DNA of 64,000 bases from Nitzschia sp. pyKryTriq1 (GCA_956465555.1 OY101120.1:930001-994000), one strand, 5' to 3'; counted from the first letter of the stretch, positions 20,401 through 30,600 are shown. The notes: generated by a model not told the origin, from the sequence alone. Program-made: numbers and translations.

Positions 20401-23400
20401 GGAGAATGTGACGATGATGACGAGGAAGACGAAGAAGAGGAGCGAGCTCTGCAATCCACTGTCGTGTCGTCTCAGGTTTCCAAATCAGTGGAAACTCTTG
20501 TAAGCTTGGCTTTGTCACCCAAACTACACACCAAGAAGGCGAACCGGGATATGATTTTGAAGGGCACCTTGCTTCGATGCCGTCGAAACATTCAGCAGTC
20601 TTTATCGCAGTACTCCGTGGAAGCCTTGGGAATCGACGATGTCGGATTGCAAGCTTTGGTTTCCGCAGCCGGTGCAGACGAACCAACCGTCCTTCCACCT
20701 TCTGGGCAGCGCTACGAGTCTCTGCGCCAGGTAGTCAAGGACGGCGTCCAGTTGTTGGAAAACGGTTCCTACAAGATGAATCCTGTAGGCGCCGGCTCAG
20801 GCAAAGATGCTCCTTATAGTCCCGATGAAGTCGCAGAATCAGATATTTCAGCCTCACTGGGCAGTCTGATTTCAAAGTTGCTGAAGTTCGAAGAGGACAT
20901 CCTTGGGTCAACGCTCTGGCAAAAGAAAGGTTCTCGAAAGGGTCCCTCCATCGCCAACGGGAAGGCGCGCGTCCAGGGCCAAGTATCCGCCGACCCTTCC
21001 CAAACAGTGGCACTCCCGACCTCGTCCAATGTTCAAAAAATCTACAACGACAGCAGATCCAGTGGAAATGCTCTGGGAGTCCTTCTGTGCTTCGAAGGCA
21101 AGCCGCTTTCCTTCTTCGGTGATCTTGCGGCGGACATCACACATGAATCTTCCGATCCGTTTTTCCGTGCTTTCACTGTACAGGCATGGCTCAATGCGGC
21201 TCGCAGCACTTTGATGGAACTTGTAATGTCATTTTCCAGTTCAGAAGGCTTGGAAAGCGTTCTCATGGATGTCCGTGAGTGGCGCTTCCGTCTAGATTGT
21301 CCTGACAATATGTATCTTGCACTGTCGTCGCTCGCTCTCATGATTCCCGATATTCTTGGGCCCTACGGGGACCATTCTCCGTACGTCAATGAGATCTGCG
21401 AGGAAGTTTGGAATGGCTACAGCGACACGGAGTTTGAAAATGAAGACATTGCAAAGCTATCCATTGGCTTGATAGGGGTGTGCGCGCTCCGCAATGGATC
21501 AAACGAGTTGCTAGGTGATATCATCGATGCCTTGGAGAGATCCGTCTCGGGATATGGGGGCCAGGCAAGTTTTGGGGCCTACTATGGTCTTTCCATTATT
21601 GCACAGTCGTGCCAACATAGTGTCAATGGTCAGGACGATGGCGATGATCGATCGCCATTTGTGGTGGGTCTTGTAAGTCGGATTGTTGGATTTTTGCTCA
21701 ATGAGCTGATTGCCTGCATTTCTGGCAAGCACAGTGCACTTGCGAGCCTTACTGGCTGCATAAAGGGTGGAAACATCGGCCCTGAAGTCATTGATCAGAT
21801 GACGACGCTAGGGACAAAATCATTGAAGATGGTCAAGGCCAGAAAAGAAGTGGCCAAGTCTCTTTTCATTGGGCTGGCGATTTGTCTGCCGGCACTGGCG
21901 GTGGTCAACGATGAGCTTTTGTTAGGAGTATATTGTCTCCTAGAAGCCATTCCCTGGGGCTACGGAAAGGGAATTGCGCTCGCATCGGTGCTTCAGGAAT
22001 GCAAGCGAACTGGATTATTCAAAAGCCGAGAAATCGAAAAAATCTATGAGAAGTATGCTCAGATATTTGAGAATGGCATGGAGAAGGGCCTTTCTGGGCT
22101 GGATGATATCTTTTGCGCTGTCACTGCGACGATGACCAAAGCCATCCCCGATTCGATTCGACGATTCCTCGTTGGAAATCGAACCCTGTTCGACGAGGAC
22201 GGTAGAGCTGTGTCTCTTCTGGCAACAGTAGTTTCGATCAGTTCCGTGCCTTGCTTGGGATGCGGATCTTCGACATTCACCGAAAATCCCCAACTTTCTC
22301 CACGAGCCAAAAGTGAAGATATCGATGGCGTAAAAACACTGATAAACGAGGCAGTCGCAAGCCGGGAACCAGACAAATACTCCCAAATTGGAGTATTGCT
22401 CATGGGGTTCTTGGCCTCGATGAATAATTTTGCCGAAACGGGCGAAAGGTCGATCCACTCGCATTCTTCCCTGAAGGATCGATTGCAGAACGTCAATTCA
22501 GTCCTGCCAACGGCACAGCAAGGCACCATCTTAGAGGTTGTCATGACCGCTTTATCGCAACAATTCTACGAGCCATCACTTGAAACAAATGAATCGTCAA
22601 CGAATCTGCTGGTCAAGCTTCTTGGCTGTCTCGAAGTCCTATCTCTACCTGCTCAACTTGCTGCGTTCTTAGAACAAACATTTCGTGGCAATGATGAGAC
22701 GAAGACGGCGTGTACCAAGCTTTTGATGTCTCAGATCCGAGGCAGGCCACGTGCTGTTTTTGATGGTAGAGATTACATTGACCTTGCCCTCAAAATATCC
22801 AAACTGCCTCCGACAAACATCAAAACTTTGTTGGGGCAGGGCGAGGCCCCAATCCTCTTTATCGAAGCGTTGGTCGATCTGGTGCCAAAATTTTCGACAG
22901 ACACGGTCGGGGAGGTAGTTGAGAATTTCTGGCGACTTTGTTTTAACCAGGTCGGGAATCCTGGCATGTCCGTGGCTTTCTTGAAGGCGATGAAAGCGTT
23001 GGTGAAAGGTGCGGATGACAAGAAATCTTTCCTTATTTCACCGAAAACGTTGACCTTCTTTCGACATTTCCTTGTAACGCGTGCCTTTGCCGGGATTCGC
23101 GATGCACCATGGACGTCCACGTCTAGTTCTTCGACAATCGAAGAGCGCTCGATTGTCGAAAAATATGCCGATTGCCTCCTCGAAATACCTGTGAGCACAC
23201 TTGTTGATACCGAATTCTTTACGCTGAAGGAATTGGATGGATTTCCAGGAGAAGCGCTTAGATATCGCTGTGTCATGGTTCTTGTCCGAAAAGGATATTT
23301 TACCACACCCTCTCGCGCATCGAGCGAGATTGCCTCGGCGATTGCATGGTTTTCTCGTCAGCTGACCTCATCTGAAGAAGAGGTATTCTCGTCGACATTG

Positions 23401-23889
23401 TTGCAAGTCGCTTGTTCCATCGCCGACGCCACAGCTGCCGAGAATTCCGACAGTCGAAAGGAGCTTCTGCTCACGCTGCTCGACAATCTGTTGTTAACCG
23501 GTCCGTCTGCAAGCTACGTGGGGCTGCAGATGCTTGGTGTTTTGGTCTGCCGTTGGGTTAACGGAGAGGGATCAGACGGGGATCTATCGTTGGCTTGTCT
23601 TATTTCCACGCAGATGGATCGCTGGAAAGAGCTTTCTCCTCCAAGCCTTCAACAGACGTTCAGAATTCTTGTGCACGATCTCCCAGCCAATCTGGCCACC
23701 TACATCAGAGCTGAGAGAATGTCGAGCGTTGTTTTTAATCGCCTGTGTCGGGTGTACAACAAGTGGTTTGAACAAGGGGCAGAACAGGAGACTATGGATT
23801 GTGTCCGAAAAGCCCTGATCTGCTGTAGAACTGTGGACTCAGGATCTGACGATTTTGCATCGTTGGCAACGTTGATGCTAAAAACATAG
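17467..23889 (+). CDS. Giant HEAT/ARM-repeat protein, focadhesin/RST1-like
   Basis: A 2140-residue intronless protein that appears almost entirely helical, like an alpha-solenoid. Ser/Thr- and Gln-rich low-complexity runs interrupt residues 100-360, and an acidic run lies near residue 980. The C-terminal half contains repeated Gly-rich helical pairs such as LIGVCALRNGSNELLGDIID and GQASFGAYYGLSIIAQSC, then KARKEVAKSLFIGLAICLP, which recall the DUF3730/focadhesin family (FOCAD in animals, RST1 in plants). In those lineages FOCAD and RST1 support the SKI complex and cytoplasmic exosome. The assignment rests on overall length and C-terminal resemblance; another solenoid family is possible. It is convergent with the SET gene, with 26 bases between stops. 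A frame without introns this long is notable. Confidence 0.55.
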   Translation: MTKPKDAKAAAAKDSEEAFLTLLQRIQRQAQTTTTTTARNTLVVPAIAQRPRRPERPPEEAATAMGRQLALKFQALGVVVEPEEETTAATATAAPITTITRLPQIPKGLQEKALQCLVHRSINPAIVISFLETLVPTTQNPMKRRSTSGSTSSNHNNSPLVQMEWLPAWILHAESVVLQDQQEYNDNNDSSASFHALCSMIRTFGYYQIWFQRQVLHHQWTVNVRRGISNNKTTTHTHPGGAGAGGGGTYLFSLSLSSSSSSSLEVAAMTFRRLQSAPARMMMIREWIQIAFLSSSSSSEFVVDPSSLGFSGSHGSSHGEEGDASVTGGSSVVTGQQQQHHYRRRRRRESSSSGVSPRQVIQAMLSPLLAASVLTLENPMTESMLFMETLWRECWSEMTTWCGDGEDLDFREGQQDYLEALEWLTRALNMYLLGLPCYLAGVGSNNKSSYYSSASDQLAASKELAMRWLLQLLELASFLVQTFQDVNGIEHHPRDPLFPSIPADRAIQEAVAHWLSQIAAETVPRLFSVLPSYQVPLEPILIQILQILQRLSNQYYFPLHRHDPKTSKSNSIDFLSTVATLRLASVVLSNPLPSDVQILLQILHVATTTTIVTSPTGSESTASATSLAMLRGLASMLMRKEGCQTTCQELIHALNSVQTNNGMLSHQPSMSSMRKYSTLKKVKPTNRSSSERVENVIQFLDHSIIDVENFVAFLVKENCLVGTQCSAMQQTGTLLFGIALLMGDDSKHQATAYTFLGHLLEVYPHLGISLLPVLVDCINAACVKGDAVTLQRQLEFLSEAVVQDTQCAREIWNLLGVQLMKTETTPSVIRASIIRLFPKLCLANKRLYKRVMEALGDQLATSSHNVEIRLAVAATIAELAKEDRIRDVTDVIGWIQGFITEISWIRPVSTLDAEKSGSNAALVHYAVLALHYLLVAQELDFNLVIVVINKRLCNVHDVQEVTMLPPLVLESLVLLLGDGECDDDDEEDEEEERALQSTVVSSQVSKSVETLVSLALSPKLHTKKANRDMILKGTLLRCRRNIQQSLSQYSVEALGIDDVGLQALVSAAGADEPTVLPPSGQRYESLRQVVKDGVQLLENGSYKMNPVGAGSGKDAPYSPDEVAESDISASLGSLISKLLKFEEDILGSTLWQKKGSRKGPSIANGKARVQGQVSADPSQTVALPTSSNVQKIYNDSRSSGNALGVLLCFEGKPLSFFGDLAADITHESSDPFFRAFTVQAWLNAARSTLMELVMSFSSSEGLESVLMDVREWRFRLDCPDNMYLALSSLALMIPDILGPYGDHSPYVNEICEEVWNGYSDTEFENEDIAKLSIGLIGVCALRNGSNELLGDIIDALERSVSGYGGQASFGAYYGLSIIAQSCQHSVNGQDDGDDRSPFVVGLVSRIVGFLLNELIACISGKHSALASLTGCIKGGNIGPEVIDQMTTLGTKSLKMVKARKEVAKSLFIGLAICLPALAVVNDELLLGVYCLLEAIPWGYGKGIALASVLQECKRTGLFKSREIEKIYEKYAQIFENGMEKGLSGLDDIFCAVTATMTKAIPDSIRRFLVGNRTLFDEDGRAVSLLATVVSISSVPCLGCGSSTFTENPQLSPRAKSEDIDGVKTLINEAVASREPDKYSQIGVLLMGFLASMNNFAETGERSIHSHSSLKDRLQNVNSVLPTAQQGTILEVVMTALSQQFYEPSLETNESSTNLLVKLLGCLEVLSLPAQLAAFLEQTFRGNDETKTACTKLLMSQIRGRPRAVFDGRDYIDLALKISKLPPTNIKTLLGQGEAPILFIEALVDLVPKFSTDTVGEVVENFWRLCFNQVGNPGMSVAFLKAMKALVKGADDKKSFLISPKTLTFFRHFLVTRAFAGIRDAPWTSTSSSSTIEERSIVEKYADCLLEIPVSTLVDTEFFTLKELDGFPGEALRYRCVMVLVRKGYFTTPSRASSEIASAIAWFSRQLTSSEEEVFSSTLLQVACSIADATAAENSDSRKELLLTLLDNLLLTGPSASYVGLQMLGVLVCRWVNGEGSDGDLSLACLISTQMDRWKELSPPSLQQTFRILVHDLPANLATYIRAERMSSVVFNRLCRVYNKWFEQGAEQETMDCVRKALICCRTVDSGSDDFASLATLMLKT

Positions 23890-23915
23890 CTTTGACCACG
23901 TGATAATGTCGTGGG

Positions 23916-25706
23916 TCATACTAGATATTCGTCACTGTATCGAATCGTCATAAACGCTGTTGCTAGCTCATCTGTCTGCAATTCCATCAAGTCGACATCG
24001 TTCGCATCATACCTGCTGAATTCGTTTTTCGCTGGCTGATTGGTAGGCTTGGCCTCCAGCAAATTGTAAATTTTTCGTGCTGCAGTAAGAAAGAAATGCA
24101 AGGTTCTCATTTCAGAGTGCAGCACCAACGCTGAATAATGTTCTGGACCCGGTACTCCCTCGGCCATACGTTTTGAAAGGGTCGAACCATCCAATTTGTA
24201 TCCCATTAACTTTTCTTCAATCGCCTGTTTAAATTTCGAAAGTGCTGCCAAGTCGTGTTCGGTTTCTTGTTTCGCGTCCATCTCGTGGCAATCATCCGTT
24301 GGAGTTTCAGCCTTGCCGTACAGGTCAATATCATCATCATCATCTTCGTCATCACCTGCCAAGAAAGCCTCCATGTCATCTTGCTCCCCTTCTTCGCTCT
24401 GTTCATCCTCGTTGAGCGAAAGTTCACCTGGGGGTGGAAATAGCTCCAGAGCGTTGACAAGACATCCATATGTATCTGATTTGGGGCCGGTCCGCAAGTT
24501 TGTAATTACGGATGCTACGGATTGACTGCTGCCTTTGTCGTCGTTGACAAAAACGAATTCCAATATGTCGTTGCTCGACCCATCGGGTTCCAAATTGTCT
24601 CGAATTGCAAATCCGTAATTGAATAATAATTGCGGATTTCCTTGGGCACCATACGTGATTCGCAAAGTCTCACCGGCTGGAAGAGGAAGTGATGTACAGG
24701 CCTTACGCGTAAATGCGTCAGCAGCAGCAACGGATCGAACCACCATGGATCCGTCGAGAAAAGTGTAGGAGATATTCTTTTTCTTTGGACCTGCTTGACC
24801 TCCACGAAAGTGATCACATAAATCCAAAATGGGGATTAGAGCTACTTCTTGGTCTTGCTTTGTTGCTGCGCTATCCGAATCATCTACGATTGCAAAAGCT
24901 CGAGACGAGACGGCCGCCACCATGTCGCTGAACTTCTCAAAGGGCATGGGGAACGTCGATGATCCATTGCCGCCTCCATCATCATTCGAGACGAACAATT
25001 CTTGCAGTAGCGCAAAATCACTTTCGATGCCCTTTCTGGCTTGCCGAGCGCGATTCAAGAGAGGCGAGCCTTGAAGTAGATCTTGCAACCGATCTTCCGA
25101 CCATCGGCGCGGCAAACCATCCCAGTACGACGATGAATCCGGCAACGTCGCAAGATACGCCCTTGCCAAACGATCGTCTCTCAACAATGACGATGATGAC
25201 GATGGTGGTGGTGGTGGAGAGCTTGCAACAAATGCCAAGCCCATGGCGAGCAAAAGGTCGCACACTGAGGAATATAGTTTTCCAGAGTCTCGTAGGCTTT
25301 GTAGTGTGTTTTCCACATCGGGCCACCACGGCGAAATCAACCGAAGTGCAAGACCTTGAGTGATCATACTGGATCTTGGGATACGCATCACCAAAGAAAA
25401 ATTGTCACTAGACGTAGTGCCAACCCCACCATTTGAATATGCAGTTGCAATTTGATGCTCCGATGAAGAAGATGATGATGAGTCGCCGTTCATCAACTTC
25501 AATTCTCTCGTTTCGGGACAGAATCCCAGACTGTCGTGTAAAAATCCCCCATGAACAATCATGTCGTCTTTCAGCGTTGTCCACCATGATGACAATGGAG
25601 AACTGACCAATAAGCCATCATCATACTTTCGTTTTGAACCCATGCTTGGCTTGACAATGTTGACATACGTACACGAGGATTGATGGCATACAGGAACATC
25701 AATCAT
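23916..25706 (-). CDS. SET-domain protein methyltransferase (RuBisCO LSMT/SETD3-6 type)
   Basis: A 596-residue intronless protein. The split SET domain has an N-terminal part around residues 35-110 (PLSSWWTTLKDDMIVHGG onward) and a C-terminal catalytic part at about 270-380: ALIPILDLCDHF, then a strand with SMVVRSVAAADAF, then ETLRITYGAQGNPQLLFNYG. The YG-x2-x-N-x2-LLF-x-YGF block is typical of the lysine (or SETD3-like histidine) methyltransferases. The usual Asn of the NH motif that contacts S-adenosylmethionine is Asp here (CDHF), so activity is uncertain. An acidic insert (about 430-470) precedes the helical substrate-binding domain. The substrate is unknown; plastid targeting is not evident. 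The ATG at 25640 (MGSKRKYDDG) is a plausible later start. Confidence 0.82.
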   Translation of the reverse strand: MIDVPVCHQSSCTYVNIVKPSMGSKRKYDDGLLVSSPLSSWWTTLKDDMIVHGGFLHDSLGFCPETRELKLMNGDSSSSSSSEHQIATAYSNGGVGTTSSDNFSLVMRIPRSSMITQGLALRLISPWWPDVENTLQSLRDSGKLYSSVCDLLLAMGLAFVASSPPPPPSSSSSLLRDDRLARAYLATLPDSSSYWDGLPRRWSEDRLQDLLQGSPLLNRARQARKGIESDFALLQELFVSNDDGGGNGSSTFPMPFEKFSDMVAAVSSRAFAIVDDSDSAATKQDQEVALIPILDLCDHFRGGQAGPKKKNISYTFLDGSMVVRSVAAADAFTRKACTSLPLPAGETLRITYGAQGNPQLLFNYGFAIRDNLEPDGSSNDILEFVFVNDDKGSSQSVASVITNLRTGPKSDTYGCLVNALELFPPPGELSLNEDEQSEEGEQDDMEAFLAGDDEDDDDDIDLYGKAETPTDDCHEMDAKQETEHDLAALSKFKQAIEEKLMGYKLDGSTLSKRMAEGVPGPEHYSALVLHSEMRTLHFFLTAARKIYNLLEAKPTNQPAKNEFSRYDANDVDLMELQTDELATAFMTIRYSDEYLV

Positions 25707-26528
25707 GCAAGGAGCAAAAGGAGCTACTGTACCGTGACTACTAACTACTGTAAGTACTGGTACTCGTAGTGTACTACCGTAGCTGTACTGTATGTACCTG
25801 GTACTGTGCTTTTTTTAATCGTACGAAGTACAGAAAAATCATATCGGGATCCAGAGGCCTCTTGGATTTAACTACAGGCCATACTGAAAGGCTCTTTAGA
25901 ACGCGTTTCTTTGTGTTACTCGGGAAGTTACTTGAGGTTACTCTGGGTTACTCGGGATTTTTAAAAGATGAAACATCCGTACCAGTCAAAAATCGCTTTC
26001 GGGATTTATCACCGCTTTCGGGACTTACGTGCGACACATTATTTGTTTCGGGGCCTTGAAAACCATCAGAATCAACCCTGGTGTTCCGATGCTATATTTG
26101 TAGTATTTGTAGTAATGCGTACGCACCCCCACACAATCACCGGCAAGCGCAAAAGAAAGAAAGAAAAATATATCACTTGGACTCTTCTTGAGAAACAACT
26201 CGTGTTGTTGACCTTGGTAGGTAAGCCAATTGCGGAATGGCTTTTGCTCGTCAAGAAGGGATTCGGTGCCTTGTCGCAGTCTCTCATGTCGCCTCTCTTG
26301 AATCACGGCCATTTGAGTCTTGGGACACGTGTAGGTGTGGCGCGAGAGCGGTGTCCAGAAGATAGATCGTCGTCATGCTTTCTCAACTTCGGGATTTGGC
26401 GGGACATCCCAAACACAACTCAAAAAATATATCAACATCAAATGCAAACTCAAAACTAAACTTTCGACAGAGGAAACACCATCCCAACTCCTCCTGCTCC
26501 GAAATCCAGAATATATCCATTTAAAGTC
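25707..26528. other. Gene-free stretch between divergent genes
   Basis: Shared upstream region of the SET gene (minus) and the carbonic anhydrase gene (plus). GTAC-rich sequence lies at 25735-25810. Three imperfect GTTACT units lie at 25915-25957. An open frame at about 25968-26459 has no recognisable protein and no clear splice link to the carbonic anhydrase gene. Confidence 0.5.
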
Positions 26529-27425
26529 ATGCGCAAAACAACTGATGAAGTCATACCGGTACCATTCACCAATCGGGCGGCTGTCCAAGCCGCGTCCCAC
26601 GAGATCGATTCTTTGATCGCTGCTCGAGGGGTATTGTCCGAAGCCGAATGTATCAAAATCATGCAAGATAAGATGCAGGTTGTTAATCATCTGGAAAGAT
26701 ATCTACCTGGCTGCGTCACAAGCGCAACCTTGCTGGAACAGGTCAAGAGTGTATTGGAAGAACGAGGCTACAATGACGATAACACTCTGTTCGCGCAATC
26801 CGTCTGTCCAGACGAAGTGAATCATGAAGAGGGCGATGTGACAGATCTTTTCGCCAAGCATTGGGGGGAAGTCTTTCACATGGGAGGCCTAGCTGGTTTG
26901 CCATTCACAGGAAAGACAGGTTTCAAAGCATTTTCTTCGCATGTGCCCGATGATGGTCACTGTTTCGTATTGATGGCCCCGCACGTCGGAATGGACGACA
27001 ATGGTAACCTCGGTTCGTACAGTCGCATTGGGCAAGAGCACGCGGGCACTTGCTGTGGTGCAGCAGTTGGTGCATTGAAGTATTGTATATCTTGCTCCGA
27101 TCCCCCATCTCCGAGCGACTGTCCTTTGGACTATCAGATGCAATTCATTTTGCAGCAAGTTTACAAGGCCAAAGATGCCCTCCTTCCGATTGAGGACAAG
27201 AACCAACAGCAATCTGAGCTCGTGACCCATCTGCACGACGTGTCACATGATATGCTTGCTAATATTGCCAACGTAGGCTTTGGGAACTCTAAAAGCACGC
27301 TGGTCGTTTTGACCGGAGTTCAAATCAACATGCCTCGTCCCTTCCATGATTTCTTCCAGCCGCTTTCCTTTTATATCATGAAGAAAGATGGATCACGGGA
27401 AGACTTGATGGAGTTTCTCCGTTAG
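26529..27425 (+). CDS. LCIB/LCIC-type (theta) carbonic anhydrase
   Basis: A 298-residue intronless protein of the limiting-CO2-inducible B family, a beta-CA-like group that interconverts CO2 and bicarbonate. The family core is clear: VCPDEVNHEEGDVTDLFAKH, HWGEVFHMGGLAGLPFTGKT, GFKAFSSHVPDDGHCFVL, APHVGMDDNGNLGSYSRIGQ and TCCGAAVGA. Candidate zinc ligands are Cys93, His144 or His152 and Cys175 or Cys176, matching the Cys/His/Cys site. The length fits one LCIB domain with a short helical N-terminus. No signal peptide or ASAF motif is visible, unlike the plastid-membrane LCIB proteins described in diatoms, so a cytosolic form or a missed 5' exon must be considered. It would serve inorganic-carbon handling. 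Confidence 0.93.
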   Translation: MRKTTDEVIPVPFTNRAAVQAASHEIDSLIAARGVLSEAECIKIMQDKMQVVNHLERYLPGCVTSATLLEQVKSVLEERGYNDDNTLFAQSVCPDEVNHEEGDVTDLFAKHWGEVFHMGGLAGLPFTGKTGFKAFSSHVPDDGHCFVLMAPHVGMDDNGNLGSYSRIGQEHAGTCCGAAVGALKYCISCSDPPSPSDCPLDYQMQFILQQVYKAKDALLPIEDKNQQQSELVTHLHDVSHDMLANIANVGFGNSKSTLVVLTGVQINMPRPFHDFFQPLSFYIMKKDGSREDLMEFLR

Positions 27426-27533
27426 AGTGTTCAGGGCAGCGATAATAAATGCTGGTGAAATGAGTCACAAACTAACTTAATCAGGCGTGAATAACACAGG
27501 AAAGATGCAAGCTGCCACCCCACCAATCCCAAT

Positions 27534-27544
27534 CCCCCCCCCCC
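27534..27544 (+). repeat. C-tract downstream of the carbonic anhydrase gene
   Basis: A run of 11 C followed by GCGCGCCCGCC, in the 259-base space between two convergent genes. The minus strand is therefore G-rich here. It resembles the G-tract at 8525-8547 in composition and in being intergenic. Confidence 0.7.
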
Positions 27545-27684
27545 GCGCGCCCGCCAAAAAGAAAAAAAGAGTACCACGGTGTAAAAGTTCTGGAGAGAGT
27601 TTTTAATACGTCATTAGTGATAACTCAATGAATCTACTTCGTATACTTCGTGCAGCTCGTGGCGCATACCGGTTCTTTCTTCCT

Positions 27685-30600
27685 TCACACTGTAGTTGAT
27701 TTTTCGCCTTGAAAATCCATGTAAAAATCAATCATTGCTGGGGTGATTTGTCGCTCTATACCCTTCAGAGCTGATAGCAGATGACGCATGGCAATGACGG
27801 GCTTGCTTTTGGAAATGTCCTCCATTCGCTCATCTTCTTCGAGCGCAGCAAGTGCGGCGTCTCTGCAAGCAGAAACGATCTCTGCTCCGGACAGTCCACC
27901 GCTGATTTCGTCCTCGGCAAGCCTCGGAATCTACCGGGTATGTCATTCCATGTTTCGACATTGTCAGAGATCATAATATCACACAGCAACACACAGCAAC
28001 ACACAGCAAAGACCTTTGAAGAGGCACACTTACGTCTAGATCTTCGCAGCACGCTTTCCCTTGCATTCCAATCTCGAGAATCCGGCGGCGACTTTCCTGG
28101 TCAGGTACGCCAACATAGATCATGCGATCGATTCTCCCTGGTCGCATCAAAGCCCCATCCAACAAATCTGGTCGATTTGTCGCGCAAACAACAACAACCC
28201 GCTGCTTCTTGTAGTCGGTTCCATTACTCATGCTACTTTGGATACCATCCAGTTCAGTCAAGAGCTGCGACAGCAGTCGCTCTCCCCCACCTGCATTCCC
28301 ACCCCCTCGTTTCGTTGCAATGGCGTCGACTTCGTCAAAAAATATGATGGAAGGGCTTGCTAAACGTGCACGTCGGAATAGGGACGCCAGTGCACGCTCG
28401 CTTTCTCCCAGCCATTTGCTCAGCAGTTCGGGTCCCTTGACGGCCAGAAAGTTCATGTGGCCCTCTGTGGCAAGCGCACGGGCCATTAGAGTTTTCGAAC
28501 ATCCCGGTGGACCATAGAGGAGAACACCACGTGGGGGAAGAATTCCTAGTTGTTGGAACATCGCACCGTGCGAAAGCGGTAACTCAATGGCCTCTCGCAG
28601 CTGTCGCTTGACTTCATCCATGCCTCCAATCGAAGACCAATGCACTTGAGGAATCTCAACGGTAACGGCTTTGATGGCTGATGGTTTTATTGAACGAATG
28701 GCATCCTCCATGTCTTGCTTGTCGACCTCGACGATTATTGTGGACTTTTCTTGGTTGGACTTCCAATGGCCTCGAAGGGCACTCATACGAATCGCTTCTT
28801 TCGCGGCCAACCGTAGATCCGCTCCAGTGAAACCCTTCGCACGGCGCGCCAAACCAATCCATTCTTCCGACTTGTCACTGATGTTGACCCGAGCACCAAG
28901 AGATTTTAACTGGAACTGTAAAATTTCTCTCCTTGTAGTCGGTTCATCAGGTAGTGGTACCTCAACCTCGGCATCCAATCGACCTGGTCGTCGCAGAGCG
29001 GGGTCCAACAGGGAGGGATTATTGGTTGCTGCCAATACCATGATCGGATAGAAAGAACTCGGAGGAGACACCTCGTCTGTTGCCTTATTTCCCTGGTTCC
29101 TGCTATGGTTGCTGTCCAATCCATCCAGTAACGCCAAAAGGGTCGCCGCTAGTCGATCGGCACCCACATTCATACCCTGTCGTTGAGGACATATCAAATG
29201 CACGTCATCTAAGACGATCAAACTTGCTCGGAATTCTTTGTTCGATTGTCCTCTTTTCGTTGCCGATTCAAAGAGCCGTACTAATTCTTGTTCGGCTTGT
29301 CCCACCAAAGCTGTCTGCGATTGAAGTTTGGCGCAGGAAATCTCCTGTACATGCACCTTGTGGAAAAAATGGAGATACTGGGCGACTTGCATTGCCAAGG
29401 TTGATTTGCCGGATCCACTGGAACCATACAAGAGGACTCCTTTGGGTGGTCGTAGAGAGGATATTCGATCTTGTTGAAACAGTTCTGGATGCCGAAGAGG
29501 AATCATCAGGAGGGATTGCACTCTTTCAATAGTATCGTCTACACCTGCGAGTAAAGGCTTAGGTGCAGATAGCTCAGTATTCATGGGTACATCAGACGCG
29601 TCGGTTTTGGGATCCCCAAAGAAAATCACTGTATCGTTCATAATCTGATAGAGCTGGATTTTGGTCGCTGACTTGTTGCCGTTGTTTTTTCGACAGGAGA
29701 CAAGGCTCTTTTGAACAAAGTCGAGAAGCTGCCGAGACTCGTGGTCTAGTAGTTTGGAATCCTTTTCACTGTCTAGTGATAGCGTAGCCATTTCCGTTTC
29801 CAACTTGTCGGTGGAATACGGCGCAGATAATGATTGAACATTTGTGACTTGACATGGAACTGATTGTCCTTGAATGGAAATTGCAACCTGGTTCCCATTG
29901 GATAAATAGCTCGATAACAGATGAGCTCGAATCAATTGTTGACCGAGTGATCCTTGAAGTACTTTTCTTTCGCTATTTAATGATGTATTGCTGTTGGAGA
30001 TGGAAGAGGGATCCTCTGGACTGATATCCATCGCAACGAGCGTCGCAGAATGACACAGTAGCTCGGTCAGTCGATCGCCCAACGTCGATTCCACAGGAAC
30101 TACCCACATATCGTTAGAACCCTTCCGCTTGTTGTCAGTATTTCGACCACCCTTTCGGGTGTGAGGCGTTGAGAGGGTTGCTGGCGATGAAATCAAGCGA
30201 TCACCTCCGCCACCCCTAGCAAATGAAAATTTGGATTTGGATGGAGAAGGTGTCGCCACCGCCGCGACGGGTGTTGACGGCTGTGGTTCGGTAGTCTGTG
30301 GTATCCTTTCTTTTTTATTATCGTCTTGTTCCTTTTGTCTACCTCCAAGTTGGTGGGCCAGAGCTACAGGAAACACGTGACAATATCCCGATGATAATTT
30401 CGATCGCTGCGTTTTGGGGGATCGAAACGAGGGCGAAGCCGATGATTTTACGGGTGTCGAGGAGGCAGAGGTGGCCACATGAACCCGTGCCATTGCTGTG
30501 GCTTGGAGTGACGGTCCATCATCATCAACAACATCATCATCATCATCATCATCGGATGATGATGATGAAGACGATGATGATTCTGTGGCTAACAGTAGCA

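Noticed and set aside
25968-26459. Possible upstream exon of the carbonic anhydrase gene
   Set aside because: A donor-like GGTAAGCC exists near 26218, but no consistent acceptor before 26529 gives a signal peptide in frame.
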